Assembly (NCBI GenBank): GCA_964486935.1 | Contig: CAZAPG010000002.1 | Span: 186,001-250,000 of the forward strand | DNA: 64,000 nt | Origin: CAZAPG01 sp964486935 | GTDB taxonomy: Bacteria > Chloroflexota > Anaerolineae > 4572-78 > J111 | Reading direction: 5' to 3' | Shown here: piece by piece, positions 56,333 through 64,000 of the stretch | Numbering within the stretch: the first letter of the stretch is position 1 | Layout of the letters: each line of letters opens with the position of its first letter | The notes under the pieces: generated by a model | What the model was told of the DNA's origin: nothing | Databases searched by the model: none | The model's input: only the letters and a program-made list of their open reading frames with translations | Program-made: the position numbers and the translations under genes

Positions 56333-57853
56333 TTATCCAAACTCAATGCCCTGCGCCAGCGGCAGTTGGGTAGACCAGTTGATGGTGTTGGTTTGGCGGC
56401 GCATGTAAGCCTTCCAGGCGTCAGAGCCGGACTCGCGGCCGCCGCCGGTATCCTTTTCGCCGCCAAAAGCGCCGCCGATTTCCGCGCCGCTGGTGCCGAT
56501 ATTGACATTGGCAATGCCGCAGTCAGAACCTGCCGCCGAGAGAAATTGCTCGGCCTTGAGCAGGTTGGTGGTGAAAATGGCGCTGGATAGTCCCTGCGGC
56601 ACGCCGTTGTGGATGGCAATAGCCTCCTGCAATGTTTCGTACTCCAGCAGATACAGAATCGGGGCAAAGGTTTCATCGCAGACGAGGGGAGTTTGTTCCG
56701 GCATTTTGACAATGGTCGGTTCTACAAAATTAGCGCCTTTTTCCGGCAGTCGTTGGCCGCCTACCAAAATTGTGCCGCCCTGCGCCTGGGCTGTTTCCAG
56801 GGCAGCCATCATATTTTCAACCGCCTGCTCGCTGACCAGCGGCCCCATTAATGTACCGGCATCCAGCGGGTCGCCAATAGGAACCTGCTGGTAGGCGTTC
56901 ACCAATCGCCCGGTCAATTCGGCGGCAATGGATTTGTGCATGATGATGCGCCGGGTGGTGGTGCAGCGCTGCCCGGCCGTACCGACAGAGCCAAAGACAA
57001 TGCCCCTCACGGCCAAATCAAGGTTGGCGTCTTCGGTCACAATAATGGCGTTGTTGCCGCCCAGTTCCAAAATGGTTTTGCCCAGGCGACCGGCCACGGC
57101 CTGCGCCACGTGTCGCCCGGTTTTAATGGAGCCGGTGAAGCTAATCAGCGGCAGGCGTGCGTCATTAATCAGCCGCTCGCCGATTTCCTGATTGCCGCCG
57201 ATGACCACGTTGAACAAACCGGTGACGCCGTGGTCGGCGCAGACGCGGTTGCAGATGTGCTGCACGGCCAGGGTCGTCAGCGGTGTGGCGGGCGAGGGTT
57301 TCCAGACCATCGTGTCGCCGCAAACGGCGGCAATGGCCGCATTCCACGACCAGACGGCCACCGGAAAGTTAAAGGCGGTGATAATGCCGATTGGCCCCAG
57401 CGGATGCCACTGCTCGTACATACGGTGGCCGGGCCGCTCCGAATGCATGGTCAGCCCGTACAACTGGCGCGAGAGGCCCACGGCAAAATCGCAAATGTCA
57501 ATCATCTCCTGCACTTCGCCCATGCCTTCCACTTTTATTTTGCCCATTTCCAGCGTGACCATCTCGCCCAGCGGCTCTTTATACTCGCGTAGCGCTTCGG
57601 CCAGATCGCGGATGAGCAGGCCGCGCTGGGGTGCGGGAGTCATCCGCCAGCTTTGAAACGATTTTTGGGCCGCTTCGACCACCCGGTTGTAAGTGGCAGC
57701 AGTGGCCTGAATTACGCTGCCGATTGGCTCGTTGGTGGTGGGGTTGATGGAAATCAGTTTTTCGCCCTGGGGGTCTTCCAGCCAGCCGTCGGGGCCGGCG
57801 CAGGCGCCGGGGTTAACCTCTTTGAGGTGTAATTTGTCTAAAAGTGCTTTCAT
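56333..57853 (-). CDS. ALDH7-type aldehyde dehydrogenase (alpha-aminoadipate semialdehyde dehydrogenase-like)
   Basis: 506 residues; AAAGGAG stands before the ATG. Catalytic parts are complete: FNFPVAVWSWNAAIAAVCGD, ELGGNNAIIV with the base Glu, and GTAGQRCTTTRRII with nucleophile Cys. The C-terminus reads FGGEKDTGGGRESGSDAWKA, the ALDH7/antiquitin signature. That family oxidises aminoadipate semialdehyde in lysine breakdown, and also betaine aldehyde and other aldehydes. It stands alone with its own terminator. It might feed lysine degradation, but no saccharopine or pipecolate gene is beside it. Confidence 0.88.
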   Translation of the reverse strand: MKALLDKLHLKEVNPGACAGPDGWLEDPQGEKLISINPTTNEPIGSVIQATAATYNRVVEAAQKSFQSWRMTPAPQRGLLIRDLAEALREYKEPLGEMVTLEMGKIKVEGMGEVQEMIDICDFAVGLSRQLYGLTMHSERPGHRMYEQWHPLGPIGIITAFNFPVAVWSWNAAIAAVCGDTMVWKPSPATPLTTLAVQHICNRVCADHGVTGLFNVVIGGNQEIGERLINDARLPLISFTGSIKTGRHVAQAVAGRLGKTILELGGNNAIIVTEDANLDLAVRGIVFGSVGTAGQRCTTTRRIIMHKSIAAELTGRLVNAYQQVPIGDPLDAGTLMGPLVSEQAVENMMAALETAQAQGGTILVGGQRLPEKGANFVEPTIVKMPEQTPLVCDETFAPILYLLEYETLQEAIAIHNGVPQGLSSAIFTTNLLKAEQFLSAAGSDCGIANVNIGTSGAEIGGAFGGEKDTGGGRESGSDAWKAYMRRQTNTINWSTQLPLAQGIEFG

Positions 57854-57936
57854 TGCAAACTCCTTTATTAGCCAAATTTTTCAAAAGTGGTGCGACGGGT
57901 ATTGTACTATTGATACTGCCACGCGTAAAGGGGGAA

Positions 57937-58353
57937 TTAAACAATCTGCCCGCCGCGAAAGCGCCATTTCAAAAAGACAACTTTCAACGGGCCGAGCATG
58001 ATTGACAGGGTGAAAATAAAAACCGCGCCGTAGTGGGCGGCAAATTGACCAAACGACAGGTTCGGGGATACGCCCGGCAGAGAAATAAATTGGATAAGAC
58101 CCCACAAAAACAATCCTTCAACAATTCCGGCGGCTACAAAAAAAAGGGGCGGCCAGTCGCGGTCCCAGCGCAGCGATTGCAAGGCGTTGTAAAGGATGTC
58201 CCATACACAGCCAAGCAGCAATACGTAGCCCAGCAGGGCCAAAGGGGTCACAAAATTGCTAAAGAGATAGCCAAAAAAAAGCGTAATCAGCACGCCCACG
58301 GTACTCAGCAGCAACAGCCGGGTTTGCCAGCGGCCCAGCAGCGTTGGCGTCAT
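57937..58353 (-). CDS. Four-helix membrane protein of unknown function
   Basis: 138 residues from the ATG at 58353, which overlaps the upstream stop by 4 nt. Helices: LLLLSTVGVLITLFFGYLF, LALLGYVLLLGCVWDILY, LFFVAAGIVEGLFLWGLIQF and FIFTLSIMLGPLKVVFLKW; the last ends in RFRGGQIV. No family recognised. The tight overlap with the FAD-type gene suggests the two act together. Confidence 0.65.
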   Translation of the reverse strand: MTPTLLGRWQTRLLLLSTVGVLITLFFGYLFSNFVTPLALLGYVLLLGCVWDILYNALQSLRWDRDWPPLFFVAAGIVEGLFLWGLIQFISLPGVSPNLSFGQFAAHYGAVFIFTLSIMLGPLKVVFLKWRFRGGQIV

Positions 58354-59897
58354 GGTTTGACTCCCGCAGCCCAGCGCAGCCATTGACCACACGAACGCAG
58401 CGGGTTGAGCCGGCGCAGGCCCGGCGCGCCCAGCAGAATCAAATCATCCAGCGATTCTTGCGCGGCAAATTGCAGCCCGGTAAAGCTATCCACCGGGGCA
58501 AAGGGTCCGCCCAGGGTGGTGATGCCGGCGGCGTAAACCCGCCCGCCGCCGTTGCGCAGCCCGGTAATTTCAAACCGGTCAGACACTTTGAGCTGGCCCT
58601 TGCTGTTTTTGGGCAGTTGGTAGATTTGCAGCAGGTCTTGCAATAACGGGTTGAGTTCCGGGGCGGCATCCAGGCCGGTGGCGTCGATGATAAAATCTGC
58701 CAGCAGCAGGGTTTTTTCCTGTAAAGCGCAATCGCCGCGAATAACGGCGGCTAATTTGCCGTTGTGTCGCTCCACTCGCGCCAGCTCGCCAAAGCGAATT
58801 TGATACCAGCCTTCGTTCAGGCCGGCCTCGATAATCTCTTCCCAATGCTGCCGTTTGGCCGTGGTCGTGCCGCCCCACAGGTCAATGAGGTTGCCCCGCT
58901 GCCGGTCGCCGGCTCGCTCCATTTCAAAGCGAAGGTGGCCGCCAAAAGCGGATTTGGGAAAGTTGAAATGTTGGTGGTCAAAATGGTTGCGAGTTTGCCG
59001 CCGGGTGTGCCCATAACTTGGCCCCTCCGGTTTGGGGTTTTGCATCAGGTGCAAAATGTTGATGGTGGGGTTGTGGCCGCGCTCTTCGTGCAGCCGTTGC
59101 AGAATGCGCGAGGCGACAATGCCGCGCCCGCGCAACAGTACCGTGCCGCCGCGCCGCCGCAAATACGTGTACAGGTGGTCGTGCTGCTCATAGGCGTTGA
59201 CAAAGCGGTAGCAGTCGCCGGTTTGCTGGCGGTAGCGTTGCAGGTCGGGCAAAAAGCGCAATCGGGGATAGCCCACCGCCAGGTGAAGATATTTGGCGAC
59301 CATCAGCCGGGGCCGCCGCTTGCGCGCCGTGGTTTGCGAGTAAGCCACCACATACCGCCCGTCGTCCGTCAGCCGGATGGCCCGCACCCGGCCAAAGCGC
59401 CAGATTCTATCCCAGCCAATGCGCCGGGCTTCGCGGTCAATTGAGGTAAACACATCGCCGGCTTTGGGGGTAAACGGTTCGGCCAGCACCGGTTCGGCAA
59501 AAATTTGCCAGGCCGGGCGGGCCGCCTGCCGCCAATGGCCCTGCCTGAGTTCGCGCCAGATTTCGCGCACGGCGTAGCCCGGCCAGCCCCAAATGTTATC
59601 GGGCGTTCCGCCGGAGTCGCTGCGCAGCCGTTCGTGGTCGGGAATTTGGGAGTTGCGGCACAGGCGGCGGCAGCGGGCGTAGGGTTTGGCCTCAAAGCCG
59701 ATGGCTACAATTTGGGCCGGGTCAACTCCGTGAATGACAAGATGGTCAACCCAGGTAAAGCTGCCAATGCCGCCGCCAATGGCCAGGTAAGTGGTCTCTT
59801 CCAACGGCAGGCCGGTTTGTTGTAAATCTTTAATGGACACCCTGCGCCGGTTAAATATAATCGGCGGAAAGGCCGGTGAGTCAATCTGCTGAAACAT
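58350..59897 (-). CDS. FAD/NAD-binding-like oxidoreductase of unknown function
   Basis: 515 residues from the ATG at 59897, with GAGG 9 nt before it; an ATG 15 nt earlier overlaps that site. The first Rossmann motif is degenerate but clear: YLAIGGGIGSFTWVDHLVIH. A second dinucleotide-like loop is GGTVLLRGRGIVASRIL about mid-protein, and the end has FIIDATGLDAAPELNPLL and VYAAGITTLGGPFAP, both typical of FAD monooxygenase/lysine N-oxygenase-like enzymes. It is followed by a membrane protein (4-nt overlap) and preceded by a zinc ribbon gene that overlaps by 17 nt. Substrate unknown. Confidence 0.65.
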   Translation of the reverse strand: MFQQIDSPAFPPIIFNRRRVSIKDLQQTGLPLEETTYLAIGGGIGSFTWVDHLVIHGVDPAQIVAIGFEAKPYARCRRLCRNSQIPDHERLRSDSGGTPDNIWGWPGYAVREIWRELRQGHWRQAARPAWQIFAEPVLAEPFTPKAGDVFTSIDREARRIGWDRIWRFGRVRAIRLTDDGRYVVAYSQTTARKRRPRLMVAKYLHLAVGYPRLRFLPDLQRYRQQTGDCYRFVNAYEQHDHLYTYLRRRGGTVLLRGRGIVASRILQRLHEERGHNPTINILHLMQNPKPEGPSYGHTRRQTRNHFDHQHFNFPKSAFGGHLRFEMERAGDRQRGNLIDLWGGTTTAKRQHWEEIIEAGLNEGWYQIRFGELARVERHNGKLAAVIRGDCALQEKTLLLADFIIDATGLDAAPELNPLLQDLLQIYQLPKNSKGQLKVSDRFEITGLRNGGGRVYAAGITTLGGPFAPVDSFTGLQFAAQESLDDLILLGAPGLRRLNPLRSCGQWLRWAAGVKP

Positions 59898-60066
59898 CCG
59901 GTGGTTCCTCATCCGTTAATCCAAAGGCCAGTGAAGCGCCACACCAGGGACAGTCTTTTATAGTAAAGTATACCATTTTATGACAATTACTGCACCTGAT
60001 TCTTGGCTGATTAACAGGTGAAGCGGGTTTCTGGGGGGTGGCTTTTTGGGGTTTCTTATCTGCCAT
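59881..60066 (-). CDS. Small zinc-ribbon protein
   Basis: 61 residues. A basic Pro/Lys-rich head (ADKKPQKATPQKPASPV) is followed by a CxxC-x(10)-CxxC zinc ribbon, CSNCHKMVYFTIKDCPWCG, and an acidic tail. It overlaps the start of the FAD-type gene, so the three genes form one unit. Zinc ribbons of this size usually act as structural or nucleic-acid adaptors; nothing closer can be said. Confidence 0.65.
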   Translation of the reverse strand: MADKKPQKATPQKPASPVNQPRIRCSNCHKMVYFTIKDCPWCGASLAFGLTDEEPPDVSAD

Positions 60067-60135
60067 TGTTGCTTTTAACGGTTGACCGTGCTAAAGTAGG
60101 GCCGTTTGTAAATCCCCACCCAACCGGAGCCAGAT

Positions 60136-60498
60136 ATGAGCGACCCGCTGAAAAAAATTGCGCTGTCGCTGGGCGTCGACAAAATACAGCGACATATTTT
60201 TTTGTGCTGCGACCAGACCAAACCCAAATGTTGCGATAAGGCCGCCAGTCTGGAGTCCTGGGATTATCTGAAGCGACGCCTGGACGAACTACAATTAACC
60301 GGCAGCGGCGGCGTGTATCGCACCAAAGCCAACTGCCTGCGCATCTGCGATGGCGGCCCCATTGCTGTAGTTTACCCCGAAGGCGTCTGGTATCACTCCT
60401 GCACCCCGGCCGTGCTGGAGCGGATTATTCAGGAGCATCTCATTGGCGGCCGGCCGGTGCAAGAATTTGTTATTATGACGCACAGGCCGGGAGAATAG
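60136..60498 (+). CDS. Thioredoxin-like [2Fe-2S] ferredoxin
   Basis: 120 residues; GGAG 6 nt before the ATG. Cluster ligands fit the thioredoxin-like 2Fe-2S family: HIFLCCDQTKPKCC near the N-terminus and CLRICDGGPIAVVYPEGVWY in the second half. The C-terminus has RIIQEHLIGGRPVQEFVI. It carries electrons in the cytoplasm; partners are not obvious, since it faces the other way from the FAD-type gene. Confidence 0.88.
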   Translation: MSDPLKKIALSLGVDKIQRHIFLCCDQTKPKCCDKAASLESWDYLKRRLDELQLTGSGGVYRTKANCLRICDGGPIAVVYPEGVWYHSCTPAVLERIIQEHLIGGRPVQEFVIMTHRPGE

Positions 60499-60507
60499 TT
60501 CCCATGC

Positions 60508-61650
60508 CTAATCTCCGCCGACCAGCCTTTCCAAAACTCCTCGCAGCACCTCGATAGCCCGCAAATACTCCTTCAAATTAATGTGCTCGTTGGGAGTGTG
60601 GTCCAGGCTGCTGTCGCCGGGGCCGTAGGCCACAATGGGCGTATCCGGCCAGTGCGGGCCGACCACGTTCATATCCGCCGTGCCGGTTTTGACCACAAAA
60701 CGCGGCGTTCCTCCGGCCTCCCGCACGGCGGCAAGAAAGGCCCGTACCAGCCGGTTGGATTTGTCGGCCTTGTAAGCCAGTTCGCCGCCGGAAAAATTGA
60801 CTTCTGCGGTGGTGTCCGGGGGCAGGGCGTCGAGCAATTGCCTGAGCTGCGACTCCAGTTCCGCCGGAGAAAGGCCCAACGGCAGCCGAAAGCCCATATT
60901 CAATTCGACCAGCCCGAACGCGCCCTCATCCCGGCTGGCAATATGTCGCAGCGATGGCTCCAGCCGGGCAAAAGCCGACTCCGCTCCACGCTCTTGATTC
61001 AGACCGGCGCAAAACTGTTCCACCTGCCGCCACAGGTCAACGGCCTGTTCCGCCGGCAGCCGCCCCTCCCCGGCGGAGTGACTGAAGGGCACGTGCAGCA
61101 GCACGTCCAGCAGCAGCCGCCCCTTGTAGCCCAAAGTAATGCGGTCCCAGTTGCTTGGCTCGCCGATGATACAAAATGCAGGGGGGCAGGGGGGCAGGGG
61201 GGTAGGGGTGAAATCTCTCCCCTGCTGTTCACCGGAGAGTCGTTGCGCCAAAATATGCCGCGCTCCCCGGCTGGTGGCGTACTCCTCCTCAACCGCGCCA
61301 ACCACAGTGACGCGCCAGCCTGCCGGCACATCAACCTGAGCCGCAGCAGCGGCAAACGTACACAGCGGCCCTTTGGCATCCACCGCGCCGCGCCCGTACA
61401 AAATATCCCCCTCGCGCCGAACCGGCACTTCGCCGGGAAAGGTGTCAATGTGGCCCAGCAGCAGAATTTCTTTTTGACCGCTGCCGTTGACGCCCACTGC
61501 ATTGCCAACCTCATCAACGTGGGCGGCCAGCCCGTGCCGGCTCATCCAGCCGGCCAGGCAGGTTGAGGCTTCGGCTTCGCCCAGCGAGGGGGAGGGGATG
61601 GAGACAAGCTGGGCCAGCAGGTCGATGGCCGCGGCCTGGGTTGGCTTCAT
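60508..61650 (-). CDS. lysK: [LysW]-L-lysine / ornithine hydrolase LysK
   Basis: 380 residues from the ATG at 61650, which overlaps the upstream PhzF-like stop by 4 nt. It matches Thermus LysK along its length: EVGNAVGVNGSG, LLLGHIDTFPGEVPVRREGD, LYGRGAVDAKGPL, AVEEEY, GEPSNWDRITLGYKGRLL, VKTGTADMNVVGPHWPDTPI and GPGDSSLDHTPNEH. The metallopeptidase M20 ligands are all present. It frees lysine (or ornithine) from the carrier LysW, the last step of the aminoadipate LysW pathway. An octanucleotide G-rich repeat adds the loop TPTPLPPCPPA before GEPS. lysJ lies beyond the VapBC pair. Confidence 0.93.
   Translation of the reverse strand: MKPTQAAAIDLLAQLVSIPSPSLGEAEASTCLAGWMSRHGLAAHVDEVGNAVGVNGSGQKEILLLGHIDTFPGEVPVRREGDILYGRGAVDAKGPLCTFAAAAAQVDVPAGWRVTVVGAVEEEYATSRGARHILAQRLSGEQQGRDFTPTPLPPCPPAFCIIGEPSNWDRITLGYKGRLLLDVLLHVPFSHSAGEGRLPAEQAVDLWRQVEQFCAGLNQERGAESAFARLEPSLRHIASRDEGAFGLVELNMGFRLPLGLSPAELESQLRQLLDALPPDTTAEVNFSGGELAYKADKSNRLVRAFLAAVREAGGTPRFVVKTGTADMNVVGPHWPDTPIVAYGPGDSSLDHTPNEHINLKEYLRAIEVLRGVLERLVGGD
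61181..61208. repeat. G-rich octanucleotide array inside lysK
   Basis: GGGGGGCA GGGGGGCA GGGGGGTA GGGG, coding Pro/Cys-rich residues on the minus strand in a loop. Confidence 0.8.
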
Positions 61651-62435
61651 ACCAGTTCGCCTCGCAGCACGGTTACAGCCTGACCCGCCAGCAACACCCG
61701 CTCGCCGTTGACCTGCACTCGCACCACCCCGCCCCGCGCCGAAGCCTGATAGGCCGCAAATTCGCGCTTGTTCAGACGGGTTTGCCAATACGGCCCCAAA
61801 CAGCAGTGCGCCGAGCCGGTAACAGGGTCCTCCGCAATGCCAACCTGCGGCGCAAAAAAGCGAGAGACAAAATCATACCCCGGCGTGCTGGCCCGGCTGG
61901 TGACAATCACCCCCCGGCAATCGACGCTGTTCAGCAGGTTCAAATCTGGCCTCAGGTTCCCAACCGCCTCCTCTGAGTCGATTTCTACCAGATAGTCAAA
62001 TCTGTTTTTTGAGACGCGAACCGGAGGAATCCCCAGCGCCTTGACCAGATTGGGCGGAGGCGTGACGCCGGCGGCAGGTTCGGCGGGAAAGTCCATTTCA
62101 ATCCATTCGCCGCTTCGTTTGGCGGTCAGCAGCCCGCTGCGGGTATAAAAGCGGGCCGTATCAGCGGGCGATAGTCGCTCCGTTTCCCACAACACGTGGG
62201 CGCTGGCCAGCGTGGCGTGTCCGCACAAATCCACCTCGGTGGCGGGGGTGAACCAGCGCAATTTGTACCCGTCACTTTGGGGGTGCAAAAATGCAGTTTC
62301 AGACAGGTTCATTTCGGCGGCTACGTTTTGCATCCAGGCCTCGTCTGCCGGTTCGGCCAGCAGGCAAACTGCCGCCGGGTTGCCCCGAAACGGCTCGGCG
62401 GTAAAGGCGTCAACTTGAATGATGGATTGGCTCAT
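61647..62435 (-). CDS. PhzF-family isomerase/epimerase
   Basis: 262 residues from the ATG at 62435 (AGGAG 8 nt before). PhzF hallmarks are IIQVDAFTAEPFRGNPAAV, NLSETAFL (catalytic Glu), RWFTPATEVDLCGHATLASA, RFFAPQVGIAEDPVTGSAHC. Family members isomerise small acids (as in phenazine synthesis) but most have unknown substrates. It is translationally coupled to lysK, which may point to amino-acid metabolism. Confidence 0.9.
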   Translation of the reverse strand: MSQSIIQVDAFTAEPFRGNPAAVCLLAEPADEAWMQNVAAEMNLSETAFLHPQSDGYKLRWFTPATEVDLCGHATLASAHVLWETERLSPADTARFYTRSGLLTAKRSGEWIEMDFPAEPAAGVTPPPNLVKALGIPPVRVSKNRFDYLVEIDSEEAVGNLRPDLNLLNSVDCRGVIVTSRASTPGYDFVSRFFAPQVGIAEDPVTGSAHCCLGPYWQTRLNKREFAAYQASARGGVVRVQVNGERVLLAGQAVTVLRGELV

Positions 62436-62623
62436 AGATAATCTCCTTGCCTGAGCTTGCCAAAGGGTTCGTGCTCTTCGCGCCCGTAGCAAAAGTTTCT
62501 TGCTCGCCGGACAGGAATTTGACTCGTAAGATAATTCCAATTAATTGACAATACTATGATTGGCAGGCATAATTGCATTTGATTGTAATAGTGATTAATG
62601 ACTGTCAACCAGGATATTAATTG

Positions 62624-62875
62624 ATGAATACAAGTAAAGTTGGACGTAGAGGACAAATTACAATTCCTACCGGCATTCGGCGTTGGCTTAAACTGCAAGA
62701 GGGAGACCGGGTTGCTTTTGTTCAACGGGGTGACGAGATTGTGCTACAACCTCTCACTCGAACCCTGCTTGATTTACGGGGAAGCATTCCCGTGTCTGGT
62801 CCCCAGGATTTTGTAGCTATTCGCCGCCAGGTGTTACAGGCTCACGCTAAAAAGGCAGTGGCGGATGAAACCTGA
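62624..62875 (+). CDS. AbrB/VapB-type antitoxin
   Basis: 83 residues from the ATG at 62624. SpoVT/AbrB swapped-hairpin DNA-binding part: SKVGRRGQITIPTGIRRWL, KLQEGDRVAFVQRGDEIVL. The tail (SGPQDFVAIRRQVLQAHA) should wrap the toxin. Its 3' end overlaps the toxin gene by 11 nt, the usual antitoxin-first order. It probably represses its own promoter, in the AT-rich 188-bp gap upstream. Confidence 0.9.
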   Translation: MNTSKVGRRGQITIPTGIRRWLKLQEGDRVAFVQRGDEIVLQPLTRTLLDLRGSIPVSGPQDFVAIRRQVLQAHAKKAVADET

Positions 62876-63287
62876 ACAGTTTTTTGTTGATACAAATCTG
62901 TTTTTGCGCTATCTGACTAATGATATTGCTCACCAGGCCGATGCGGTAGAACTGCTAATGAAACAGGCTGCCGGCGGAGAAGTAACCCTGGTAACAAACA
63001 GCCTCGTCATTGCCGAGATTGTCTGGACCTTGGAGTCATTTTATGGCCTGACCAAAAGTGATATTCAAGAAAAAGTGCTTGCTATTTTGAATACCCCCGG
63101 CTTGCAGGTTGCGGATGATAATTTGATTTTGCAAGCCATCGACTGGTATGCCGCCCAAAATATTGATTATATTGACGCTTACAACGGCGCCTGGCTGCTG
63201 GCCGAAGGATTGACAACAGTTTACACTTTTGATCGTAAACATTTTATTCGTCTCCCCGGTGTTGAAGTTAAAGTACCGGGCGAATAG
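62865..63287 (+). CDS. PIN-domain VapC toxin
   Basis: 140 residues. PIN-domain acidic site: Asp9 (FVDTNLFLRYL), Glu51 (VIAEIVWTL), Asp104 (YIDAYNGAWLLAE) and Asp123 (VYTFDRKHF). Such RNases cut tRNA or rRNA in an Mg-dependent way when free of VapB. The pair sits, in opposite orientation, between lysJ and phzF-lysK. Confidence 0.92.
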   Translation: MKPEQFFVDTNLFLRYLTNDIAHQADAVELLMKQAAGGEVTLVTNSLVIAEIVWTLESFYGLTKSDIQEKVLAILNTPGLQVADDNLILQAIDWYAAQNIDYIDAYNGAWLLAEGLTTVYTFDRKHFIRLPGVEVKVPGE

Positions 63288-63297
63288 TCGCCATAAC

Positions 63298-64000
63298 TTA
63301 CGCTAATACCTCTCCAATGACCTTAACCACCTGCTCCAAATCATCCTGCTCAATCACCAGCGGCGGCAGCAGGCGCAGCACATTCAGCCCGGCGGGCAGC
63401 GCCCACACGCCGCGCTCCATCAACGTTTGCAGCACAGGGGTCACTTTACTCCGTAGTTCCACGCCAATCATCAACCCCAGGCCGCGCACCTCTCTGATTT
63501 GCCGGGCGTTTAGCGCCGCGAGTTCTCGGTGCAGCCACGCGCCCAGCTTATCGGCCCGCTGCGGTAGTTGTTCTTCGGCCATCACCTCGATGACGGCCCG
63601 GCTGGCGGCGCAGGCCAGCGGATTGCCGCCAAAGGTGCTGCCGTGCAAGCCCGCTTGAAACTGGCCCAATTCTGACCGCCAGGCCGTGACCCCCATTGGC
63701 AGGCCGCCGCCAATGGATTTGCCCAGCGCCACCACATCCGGCGACAGCCCGTGATGCTCGCAGGCCAGCCAGCGCCCGGTGCGGCCCACGCCGGTTTGAA
63801 TCTCGTCAACAATCAGCAGCGCGCCGCGCTCGGTGCAGAAACGGCGCAGGGCCTGAAAAAACTCTGTTGAGCCGGGATAAACGCCGCCTTCGCCTTGCAC
63901 AATTTCGACCAGTACGGCGGCGGTCTTGTCGCCAATGGCCTGGTCCATCGCCTCGATGTTGTCGTAGGGTACGTGGGTAATTTCCGGCAGCAGCGGCTCA
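63298..64000 (-). CDS. lysJ: LysJ/ArgD-type aminotransferase, N-terminus outside the window
   Basis: About 234 C-terminal residues; the frame runs off the right edge. PLP-binding class III features: VEIVQGEGGVYPG, LLIVDEIQTGVGRTGRW (Asp pairing with PLP nitrogen), LGKSIGGGLPMG with the Schiff-base Lys, and HGSTFGGNPLACAA. The C-terminal part has VRGLGLMIGVEL. The [LysW]-aminoadipate semialdehyde aminotransferase and acetylornithine aminotransferase are hard to tell apart from this half. lysK nearby favours LysJ. Confidence 0.85.
   Translation of the reverse strand, partial: EPLLPEITHVPYDNIEAMDQAIGDKTAAVLVEIVQGEGGVYPGSTEFFQALRRFCTERGALLIVDEIQTGVGRTGRWLACEHHGLSPDVVALGKSIGGGLPMGVTAWRSELGQFQAGLHGSTFGGNPLACAASRAVIEVMAEEQLPQRADKLGAWLHRELAALNARQIREVRGLGLMIGVELRSKVTPVLQTLMERGVWALPAGLNVLRLLPPLVIEQDDLEQVVKVIGEVLA

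Noticed and set aside
61181..61208. Frameshift or pseudogene in lysK at the G-run
   Set aside because: The frame stays open on both sides and the flanking LysK motifs are in the same frame, so the insertion is in phase.

Overview
The window looks like a chromosomal segment of an Anaerolineae-like Chloroflexota bacterium. I infer this from the mix of families: LysW-type lysine genes, a large GT-C/ABC-exporter surface-polysaccharide region, periplasmic-binding-protein fusions, and GC-rich coding with many 4-nt stop/start overlaps. No rRNA, tRNA, integrase, transposase or CRISPR array was seen. Reading is by eye only; family names rest on motifs, not on database searches.

Layout. 1-8.4 kb: the end of a CNNM/TlyC membrane protein, an SsnA-type amidohydrolase, two substrate-binding-type proteins (one fused to a VWA domain), Hsp20, Obg and NadD. 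8.4-11.6 kb: a ferritin-like protein, a malic enzyme with a phosphotransacetylase domain, and a small ABM monooxygenase. 11.6-23.6 kb: an apparent minus-strand operon of eight genes. In transcription order these are an AlkD-like DNA repair protein, a membrane Ser/Thr kinase, an acyl-CoA-synthetase/diadenylate-cyclase (DAC) fusion, a DHH/DHHA1 phosphoesterase, a KDG-kinase-like sugar kinase, a membrane AAA-ATPase fused to a phosphate-binding-like domain, a Rossmann epimerase, and a MurG-like glycosyltransferase. The cyclase-like and phosphodiesterase-like neighbours suggest a c-di-AMP (or related) signalling module tied to acyl activation. This is the best candidate for an undescribed system here.

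23.8-27.4 kb: an M20 amidohydrolase, an MscS channel, a DapF homologue in which both catalytic cysteines are serine, and a structured putative leader RNA upstream of it. 27.5-36.5 kb and 42.5-51.5 kb: six very large GT-C-type membrane proteins with repeated C-terminal beta-sandwich modules, plus a GT2 polyprenyl-phosphate glycosyltransferase. These genes are studded with degenerate 7-bp tandem repeats lying in frame inside the coding sequence, reminiscent of cyanobacterial STRR repeats. Between the two blocks lie a McrBC restriction pair, DUF3052-argJ, and a metallo-beta-lactamase-STAS fusion.

51.7-56.3 kb: a heterodimeric ABC exporter with one degenerate ATPase site. Upstream of it lie small ORFs, tandem terminators with a possible antiterminator, and a good sigma70-type promoter, an arrangement like the bmrB-bmrCD attenuation system. 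56.3-60.5 kb: an ALDH7-type aldehyde dehydrogenase, an unknown FAD-protein/membrane-protein/zinc-ribbon cluster, and a 2Fe-2S ferredoxin. 60.5-64 kb: lysK, a PhzF-like protein, a VapBC toxin-antitoxin pair, and the end of a lysJ/argD aminotransferase.
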